Shown here in pieces: positions 57,790 through 64,000 of a stretch of DNA of 64,000 bases. The translations under genes and the position numbers were made by a program. The stretch spans positions 178,396,961 to 178,460,960 of the forward strand of contig JAHLJT010009419.1 in assembly GCA_031308135.1 (NCBI GenBank), written 5' to 3'. The notes under the pieces were generated by a model. It saw only the letters and a program-made list of their open reading frames with translations, did no database searches and had not been told where the DNA came from. This DNA comes from Acheta domesticus (lineage: Eukaryota > Arthropoda > Insecta > Orthoptera > Gryllidae). The first letter of the stretch is position 1, and each line of letters begins with the position of its first letter.

Positions 57790-58735
57790 GGCCTACAGCC
57801 TGACGTCCTTTTCTTTCGCCCCTGTCGGCCGTAGGGTGCCGGCCGCTCGCTGCCCGTCGCGCCTCGTCCCGTCGACTCCCTCGTCGCCTCCCTCGCTCGC
57901 AGCCGAAGCAGGCTCCCGTCGCTCGCCTCGAAGACACCGCGCAGCCGCGAAGGGAATTAAAAGCCTGGCCTCCTTTCCGTCTCCTACCCGCAGCGTCTTC
58001 CCCCTGCGCCTCCCCGTCTCCTGTGATTCTCTAGTGGACGTCCAGCCTCAATTCCAGCCACGCAGTCGCCGCCACTACCGTCGTTTTCAACCCACCTCGG
58101 CTGCTTCCTTCGCGGCTCCTAAGGCCCCTGCGCCGGCCCCACCACTGCTACCAAACCCATCGAACCTATTATCCCCACCGCTCTCATACTTCCTGTTGTC
58201 CCCATCATCCTCGCCGCCGTTTAATTACCCCTCTCCACCCAGGATACCCCCATCGTCTCCATTACCCCCGCAGACCTCCCTCCCTCCTCCACCCTCCTTA
58301 CTAGCTCCACCGTCCTCACTAGCTCCTCCGCCCTCACTAGCTCCTCCGCCCTCACTAGCTCCTCCGCCCTCACTAGCTCCACCGCCCTCACTAGCTCCTC
58401 CGCCCTCACTAGCTCCTCCGCCCTCACTAGCTCCGTCACCCACAATAGTTTCGCCTCTCCCGACGCCTCATTCCCGCCCTCGACATCCACCACCTCCTCC
58501 TTGTCCCCCCACCACCACTACCACCATGCCCTCGATGTCGCACTACCACAACGCCCTCGGTACATTTGCTTCTACTGCCGTCGCAACCCCCTCACACACA
58601 CACGTCATCCCTCTCCGGCCAGGTGTCCTCAAGCTGACCTCCACCTTCCCCACCACGGCACAGTTCTCCCCTGTTGGGATCCCGCGTTCCCGCTGTGGCC
58701 GCCGATGGCGTTCGTTCTTGCGGTCGACGCCACTT
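57790..58735. other. C-rich CpG island
   Basis: CpG-rich at the start (57790-57960), then pyrimidine-rich. The 342-codon + frame runs through the island, the 18-bp array and into the SINE, so it is an artefact. Confidence 0.6.
58300..58436. repeat. 18-bp minisatellite 'ctagctcctccgccctca'
   Basis: About seven to eight tandem units, one a 'tccacc' variant. A multiple of three, hence the repeating SLAPPP-type peptide on + and the GGASE-type on -. Confidence 0.93.
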
Positions 58736-58747
58736 CTCGGAACGCGG

Positions 58748-59306
58748 ACCGGGAGAGATGGCTCAATGCATCAACCTGATGTCCCTGCAGTCCCTCTGAC
58801 CGGGAAGTCCTAGGTTCGAGTCCCGACGGCGGCAGGATTTTCGACACTAGTTTGTCTCCTAGGTCGAATTCAGTCGCTGTCTGGAGGAGAATTCTAGCGA
58901 CCGGCTGCTCTCATCGGTAGTTTTCCGTGGGTTCTCCGATCAACACCAGGCGAATGCCGAAGCAGTACCCTAACAAACGGGCCACGGACCGCGCGCGATC
59001 TTTCCTTCCTCTTCCTTGTCCTGTCCTCTCCTCTTACACACACACACTTACATTAACACGCAGTACACTACCACACATGCCGGGAGACCGGTCGGGAGCT
59101 TACAGCTTGTCCCGGCTGGGGCGGTGCCCCGCTGGTGGGAGATACCTGGTTGAGAGGAAACCCCGCTAGTCGACGGTAGGTCGACGCCAGATCTCGCCAT
59201 CCAGCGGGGAAAAGTTCGCCACCTCCCGAGAAAAAACACGCATTACACGTACGGGACTAATGACCACAGTAGTTGACGCGCCCGGAAACACGAATCAACC
59301 AATCAA
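58748..59306 (+). mobile_element. SINE-A copy 10, intact, 11-bp TSD
   Basis: The best copy: A box TGGCTCAATGCATC, B box GGTTCGAGTCCC near 58813, central domain near 58918-58955, TC-rich run followed by (CA)n, 3' end 'gactaatgaccacagtag', tail of (AATC)n. A perfect 11-bp direct repeat, TCGGAACGCGG, at 58737-58747 and 59307-59317 marks the insertion. 559 bp, transcribed by RNA polymerase III if active. No coding capacity. Use it as the reference copy. Confidence 0.97.
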
Positions 59307-59319
59307 TCGGAACGCGGTC

Positions 59320-60150
59320 GCCTAGGTGGGGGGGAGGCTTCGAGGAGGGCGGTCTCGGCGCAGATCAGTGGTGACTGCTCTGCGCAATTTCTGTCAGTGG
59401 GGTATCTTTGTCTTAACACATCATCGTGCTTACTCGCATTTTATAATAAAAATTATATAAATATATTATACGCTTCTGCAACTAAGTCCATTGTTAATGT
59501 TTTGGAGTTACGTACTTCGCTAAATCAAATTTTATATGGTTCGAGTTAGTGAAACAGTTGAAGTGCTGAGGTACTACTTTATCGATTATTTCATTTTTAA
59601 CTGTCACGGAACACTGACAATGCACAAAAAAATTGATATTTTTTGTTCTGTATTGCCAAAATTACAAATTAATCTGTGTGTTAAAAATCGGTTTTGTCTC
59701 TTATATATCAAAAGATATTGAGTAGATAAATTTAACGAAATCAATATGAATTTATTGATAAATCAATATCAATTGATTTATCTCTATACACAGTTTTTGG
59801 TGTTCTCAGTAATTCACATACATACCAACGCAATACGAGTTACTACTCTCAGATTCGCTGAACTTAGCTGCTCTTATTAAATACCATGTTTTAGAAGGAA
59901 ACATGATGTACCTCCAAGATAAATACGCGCAGAAAAAGAGGGTCGCATGACAGGAATTGCTGCTTAACATTTCGAGTGACTTTGTAAAATAGCATGCTGC
60001 TAATATTTATTTCACTGGAAAGTACTAAAGTTTTTTAATTGGTCGATTTGGTTTTTGATTGGTCGGACACATAACAACAGCACTATGGATATTTATTGGT
60101 TTCAGGGGTCTTTGATTAGAATTCAACGCAAGTGTCACGATCAAGGATAT
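59320..60150. other. AT-rich intergenic DNA
   Basis: No gene recognised. A short G-rich part lies at 59326-59360. Confidence 0.5.
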
Positions 60151-60154
60151 TGTT

Positions 60155-60825
60155 TTAAAACGAGAAAAGAAAAACAAATCAGAGTACTTTGCGTTCCATT
60201 TGAGAGCGGCAAATTGCATCATTAGCCATCATAGGGTCTTCGAGGAAAGGGCGACTCATGCTTGGGAGGGAGGGCAAAAGATGAGCGTTGCGGTGCGCTG
60301 AGAGAACGGAGTAGAGCAGTGTTATCAAGGTCGATGCCACGAGCGGGAGTTCTTGGCACGAATGCCATGATGAAATCGCCTCTCCATGCAGTTCATCACC
60401 CCGCCGCAAGAGACAACGCCATCGCTATTCTAAAACGGCAGGGTTACTAATAGTTTCCTCTCCCAACGCTAGTAGCGCAGAGAAGCTCGTGGCATGGCAC
60501 GGTGCCGCGAGGCGTTCCACTGTCACCCGTAGGAGACCTTGACACCACTGGAGTAGAGACTATGAAGATTTCAAGGAGGCTGAGTAGGGCTACGTAGCTA
60601 TCGCTTCGGAGGCGAAATTAAAATTACTCACATGCATAACCAGAATTGAAAGCTAAAATCACTAATTTCAAATTTTGGTATGCTCTTCTAACTTACATCA
60701 CTCTAATCTTTTTACATCTTCATAAAATGTGTGTCAATCTCTTGATTATCAAACGCAACCGTTTTTGATGATAGTACAAAACAAATACGAGTATTAGGAA
60801 CGTAGATAACGTTTTAAACGGAGCA
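60155..60825 (+). repeat. Tandem repeat T1, unit 1
   Basis: The first of three related units. It starts with a 'ttttaaaacgag..aaacaaatcag' phrase, then 'gagcggcaaattg' and 'agggtcttcgag', and later 'gcataaccagaattgaaag'. A hAT MITE (60317-60550) sits inside it. Without that MITE it is somewhat longer than the ~345-bp second unit. Confidence 0.75.
60317..60550. mobile_element. hAT-type MITE, 8-bp TSD
   Basis: A 234-bp element flanked by a perfect 8-bp repeat, GAGTAGAG, at 60309-60316 and 60551-60558. The terminal inverted repeats are CAGTGTTATCAAGGTC on the left and CAGTGGTGTCAAGGTC read from the right. A second inverted pair, 'gccacgagc', lies just inside. The 8-bp duplication and CAGTG ends identify a hAT-type element. 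No transposase. A second copy starts at 63887. Confidence 0.92.
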
Positions 60826-61162
60826 AACCCAAAACAAAACAGACTTCTTTGCAATGCACTAGAGAGAGGCAAACTGGCTCATTACCCCACGCAGGGTCTT
60901 TGAGTTCCGCCGAGTTTTCAAGAGGGCTGATGGCGGATGCAAGGCAGCCGTAACTTTGAGGAGGAAATGCTGTAGATATACTCACGTGCATAACCAATAT
61001 TGAAAATTAAAATCTCTAATTGTCATATTTTGGTTTGCTCTTATTTTTCTTTCAGTCGAACGAAATCGTAAAATGGTTTAAAACTCATTCTCGATTTGCA
61101 ACTGTTTTTTTTATTGTAATACGAAACAAATGTAAAAGTCACAATCAGAAATGTCGTTTTAA
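60826..61162 (+). repeat. Tandem repeat T1, unit 2
   Basis: Phrases 'gagcaaacccaaaacaaaac', 'gagaggcaaactgg', 'cagggtctttgag', 'aagagggctga' and 'gcataaccaatattgaaaa' repeat those of units 1 and 3. It is ended by the piggyBac-like MITE, which inserted at a TTAA in the 'gttttaaa' junction phrase. Confidence 0.78.
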
Positions 61163-61339
61163 CCCTCCGGCGGGCGCATCCCGTCTTTTCCCACCAGCAG
61201 GCGCGTGCGGCACTCCGTGCCGCATTTTTCAACTTCTATTTTCGCGGCAATACTTATTACTTTTGTTATGGAATGTGAAGTAAATATTCTTTATGTTTTT
61301 ATACAGTTTACTTCATAAAAACTAAATACCAAACGAAAT

Positions 61340-61408
<69 letters not shown>

Positions 61409-61847
61409 AATCTAATGCATCACTCGCTCCCTCCGTGTCTTGGAACGTGTTACATGAAGGGGAATGAATATGCTGCAAACGTGCCTTCTAACGTTTCTTC
61501 GGATGTAACACATTTAAATTTGAATTAGTAGTTAGTACTCCAAAATATGTCATAAAGCTCAATAACAAAACAGCAGTAAGAATTCTAATGGATAAAATGC
61601 GTAAATATTATACTTACATGACGAAGGGCGTGTGGTAAGGAGTGCTGCAACCGTTGCAAAGTTTGAATTACTAAAATCGTCTAAAATCGTTGAAGTGATA
61701 AAAATCGTTTATTTCAGTGTCATCCGGTTGAAAATATAATGAATGAAGAGTAACTATGAGCTCAATAGTGCGACATCTATTATTTACACGAAATCAGCGA
61801 AAATGTAAGAATGCGGCACTCAGTGCCGCTACGCGCCCGCCAGAGGG
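61163..61847. mobile_element. piggyBac-like MITE, copy 2
   Basis: Perfect TTAA on both sides (61159-61162 and 61848-61851). The ends are CCCTCCGGCGGGCGC and its inverse GCGCCCGCCAGAGGG. Both ends carry a subterminal palindrome, GCGGCACTccGTGCCGC-like, at about 61207-61224 and 61813-61829. It is 685 bp, longer than copy 1 because of a (TA)n expansion. Fits an internally deleted piggyBac-type element. Confidence 0.88.
61346..61406. repeat. (AT)n microsatellite inside MITE
   Basis: About 30 TA units at a place where copy 1 (near 45312) has no such run, so the expansion happened after the copies separated. Confidence 0.95.
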
Positions 61848-61851
61848 TTAA

Positions 61852-62060
61852 ATGGAGCAAATACAAAAAAACAAAACAGACTACTTATCACTGCCCTGAA
61901 GAGCGGCAAATTGGAACGTTAGCCCTCGCAGCGTCTTCCATGCCGAGTGCGCGCGGCCGCAGGGGCGGGGGCGGGGCAGAGGGGCGGGGCCGTGCGTGGG
62001 CGCGCGCGGGAGGAAAGAGGGCGGGGGCGAGGCGGAGGGCGCCGAGATTTGAAGAGGGCT
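61852..62060 (+). repeat. Tandem repeat T1, unit 3
   Basis: Starts 'ggagcaaatacaaaaaaac', then 'gaagagcggcaaattgg', 'ctcgcagcgtcttc', a GC-rich insert, and 'cgagatttgaagagggctga'. It merges into the CpG island. Confidence 0.72.
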
Positions 62061-62262
62061 GAAGAAGGGCGCGCGGCGGAGGAGGAGGGTTGTATGTTTG
62101 TCGGAAGAGCCCGGGGCGCGGGGCAAATGGCGGAAAGGACTCGCGCAATGGAGAGGTTGCACGAGAGACGTGGGGGCGGCTGCACGGCGCGGGCGGAGGA
62201 ATCCTCTCTCTAGGCGCCGCGACGTCGGCGCACACTGGGCCGGAAGAGGCAAAATGGCGGGA
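61935..62262 (+). promoter_or_regulatory. CpG island with ETS and YY1-like sites
   Basis: CpG-dense DNA ends with CCGGAAG (about 62240-62246) immediately followed by AAAATGGCGG (62251-62260). A second AAATGGCGG lies at about 62125. ETS plus YY1-type motifs are a known combination in TATA-less promoters. A SINE-A copy has inserted 20 bases downstream. No coding exon is identified. Confidence 0.35.
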
Positions 62263-62291
62263 CGAAATCACAGACACTGAGATAGCTTGAA

Positions 62292-62977
62292 TTGAGTGAT
62301 TGGTTGATGATTCAACTGCTAACATCAAAAGTTCCGTAAGTGTAGAGCAGGATTTTTCCTCGGAAAGTGGCGGTGATATTCTCCCGCAAGATAATGAGAT
62401 CCGGCGCCGACTTACACTACACGAGCTGGAAGGAGAGGGGAACACAGTCATCCAATCGGAAGTTTAGTTAGGACTTAAACTTTTGGTATTGGAGCTGCCG
62501 ATTGGATAACAATGTTCCCCGATCCTTCCAGTTCGTTACCTTGAAGTGCAGCTACGTTGAAATCGGAGTATACCGTCGGTTTTCTCCAACCGGGCACCGC
62601 TCCTGCCGGGACAAACGCTAAACTCTAAGCTACATGTCTCCCGACATGTGGGGTAGTGTAGCGCATGTTAGTGTGTGTGTGTGTGTGTGTAAGGGACGAG
62701 GGTAGGACAAGGAAGAGGAAGGAAATCGCGCGCGGAACATGGTCCGTTTGTTAGGGTACTGCTTCGGCATACGCCTAGTGTTTTTTGGAGAAACCATGGA
62801 AAACTACCAATCAGAGCAGCCGACCGCTGGAATTCTCCCCGAGATAGTGACTGAATTCAACCTAGCTACGTAGCTAGTGTCGCAAATTCTACCTCTGACG
62901 GGAGTCGAACATAGGACCTCCCGGTCAAAAGCACTGCAGTGACATCAGTTGATGCTCTTAGCCATCTCTCCTCGCAT
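62292..62977 (-). mobile_element. SINE-A copy 11, full length, TSD, nested insertion
   Basis: A reverse-strand copy with head (B box GGAGTCGAACATAGG-type on +, about 62901) and tail. It is flanked by a perfect 11-bp repeat, GATAGCTTGAA, at 62281-62291 and 62978-62988. It is ~125 bases longer than copy 10 because a foldback element lies inside it at about 62425-62533. A (GT)n run at 62671-62690 is the reverse of the normal (CA)n part. Confidence 0.95.
62425..62533. mobile_element. Foldback element inside SINE-A copy 11
   Basis: Arms of about 34 bases, beginning GCTGGAAGGAGAGGGGAAC on the left and its inverse on the right (CTGGAAGGATCGGGGAAC read inward), enclose ~37 bases. The sequence is absent from all other SINE-A copies, so it arrived later. 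The exact right border is uncertain because some extra bases (to about 62572) also have no SINE match. Confidence 0.8.
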
Positions 62978-62989
62978 GATAGCTTGAAG

Positions 62990-63885
62990 ATTTTACACAC
63001 GAGTAATCGGTAAATGAATTCACTGTATTTACATTTGTAATTTAACATTATATTTTTTTCTGTGTATATCTCTGAGGTTTCGTGTGATATAAAATTATAT
63101 TTTATGTTAACGTATATTCATTGTTCGTTCATTTATAGATTTAAATATAAAATTGCCAGAAAAGAACTAAACAATATGCAGACGACACTACAAGTAAATT
63201 TGTAGTAAATACGTAGCTGTAAATGTTCTTGCGTAATTGATGTTAATTAGATTGCTAAAATAATGATGACTTATGTAAAAGATGGCGACCGAATTTATTT
63301 TTAATTTCTGTAGAGCTCTAACCTTTTTGACACGACATCATCGTACTTTCAGAAATGCCAGAGTCTTTTGAGGTCAGGTGTTCTCAGAATGCTGCATCGG
63401 AAGCAAAAAGCAAACGGAGCCAACGAAGGAGGAAAGGGCAAGAGCGTGGTTTTGGATGATCCGAAAGGCACATTTTTTAACTGACGAAATTTAAATTCGA
63501 AAGTGTGAATGTTGCATGTAGTATTGAGCAGGGTGTATATTTAAAGAAATTCGCCTCGTTAATGTCAGTGAAAAAGCGAAAACGAACATGCTTGGGGAAA
63601 CTGGATGTGGGAGGTAAGCGAATACTGTACAAAATAAAAGAAAAGTCGGGCATCTTATTAATAGTTGAAGACCGGTAAAGTATTAAAAGCCACTGCATTG
63701 CTGCTTTGGCAAAGGCGTCTGTCGCTTCGGCATCTGCATTTCTCACTGTTCCGCATCAGTTTTTTTAAGTTGTTACAATTTTTCGTAACAACGTTCTCCA
63801 AGCATGTAGAGGCGTGGAATAATCCTGCCTTAACCTAGTCTGTCATTGTCAGTCGCAGTCAGTCATTGCCTTTTGTTCCTTCAGA
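62990..63885. other. AT-rich intergenic DNA
   Basis: No gene recognised. A perfect 8-base-pair hairpin (gttgttac/gtaacaac) lies at about 63769-63792. Confidence 0.5.
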
Positions 63886-63886
63886 T

Positions 63887-64000
63887 CAGTGTTGTCAAGG
63901 TCGATACCACGAGCGGGAGTCCGTGCCACGAGTGCCACGACGTAATCGCCCCTCCACGCAGTTCATTACCCTGCCATTAGAGACAACGCCATCCCTATTG
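63887..64000. mobile_element. hAT-type MITE, second copy, cut by window end
   Basis: Starts CAGTGTTGTCAAGGTCGAT and follows the 60317 element for ~114 bases ('ccacgagcgggagt', 'gagacaacgccatc') until the window ends. The right end and target duplication cannot be checked here. Confidence 0.88.

Noticed and set aside
57785..58813. 342-codon frame resembling a proline-rich protein
   Set aside because: It runs across a pyrimidine-rich island, an 18-bp array and into the head of a SINE, so it cannot be one exon of a real gene.

Overview
This looks like eukaryotic nuclear DNA, most likely from an arthropod and probably an insect. Long AT-rich stretches alternate with about twenty short, very GC-rich, CpG-dense islands. 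The recognisable elements are arthropod-type: tRNA-headed SINEs, mariner, pogo/Tigger-, hAT- and piggyBac-type DNA elements, a LINE reverse-transcriptase tail, and Penelope-type hammerhead motifs. I could not place it at species level. There is no convincing complete protein-coding gene, and nothing prokaryotic: no operons, no CRISPR array. The long open frames in the GC-rich islands are proline/arginine/alanine/glycine-rich translations of simple repeats. The only gene-like signals are weak: a possible first coding exon at 49382-49426, a possible 5' leader exon at 47920-48300, and a promoter-like ETS+YY1 cluster at 62240-62260.

Layout. 1-7140: AT-rich, with a GC island holding a GGGC array (2.4-3.0 kb) and a reverse-strand SINE copy (5.2-5.7 kb). 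7.1-9.1 kb: a pogo-like element, a 16-bp minisatellite island and a decayed hammerhead motif. 10.6-13.4 kb: a large C-rich island with a 15-bp and a 12-bp array. 13.4-17.4 kb: AT-rich, with a well-formed hammerhead ribozyme motif (16553-16600) between two copies of a dispersed repeat. 17.4-24.1 kb: GC islands and a hAT-type element with an 8-bp target duplication (19874-20430). 25-31 kb: three SINE copies, a foldback element and C-rich islands. 31-41 kb: AT-rich, with two further SINE families, a hammerhead-like core, a LINE fragment, a foldback element and a 5S-like remnant. 41.3-43.4 kb: a decamer array of about 64 copies, followed by a full SINE. 45.1-45.8 kb: a piggyBac-like MITE. 49-54.6 kb: possible exon, 17-bp minisatellite, deleted mariner, MITE pair, SINE. 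55.7-57.1 kb: a dispersed repeat running into ~300-bp tandem units. 57.8-59.3 kb: C-rich island plus an intact SINE. 60.1-62.3 kb: ~345-bp tandem units invaded by a hAT MITE and a piggyBac-like MITE and ending in a CpG island. 62.3-63.0 kb: a SINE that itself carries a foldback insertion.

The window is best read as a transposable-element graveyard between genes. A ~560-bp tRNA-derived SINE (called SINE-A here; 11 copies, three with clear target duplications) dominates. It shares its 3' end with a second SINE (SINE-C) and a central motif with a third (SINE-B). The most notable signals are the hammerhead motifs, this SINE modularity, the nested insertions, and the repeated appearance of unrelated minisatellites inside strand-skewed C-rich islands.
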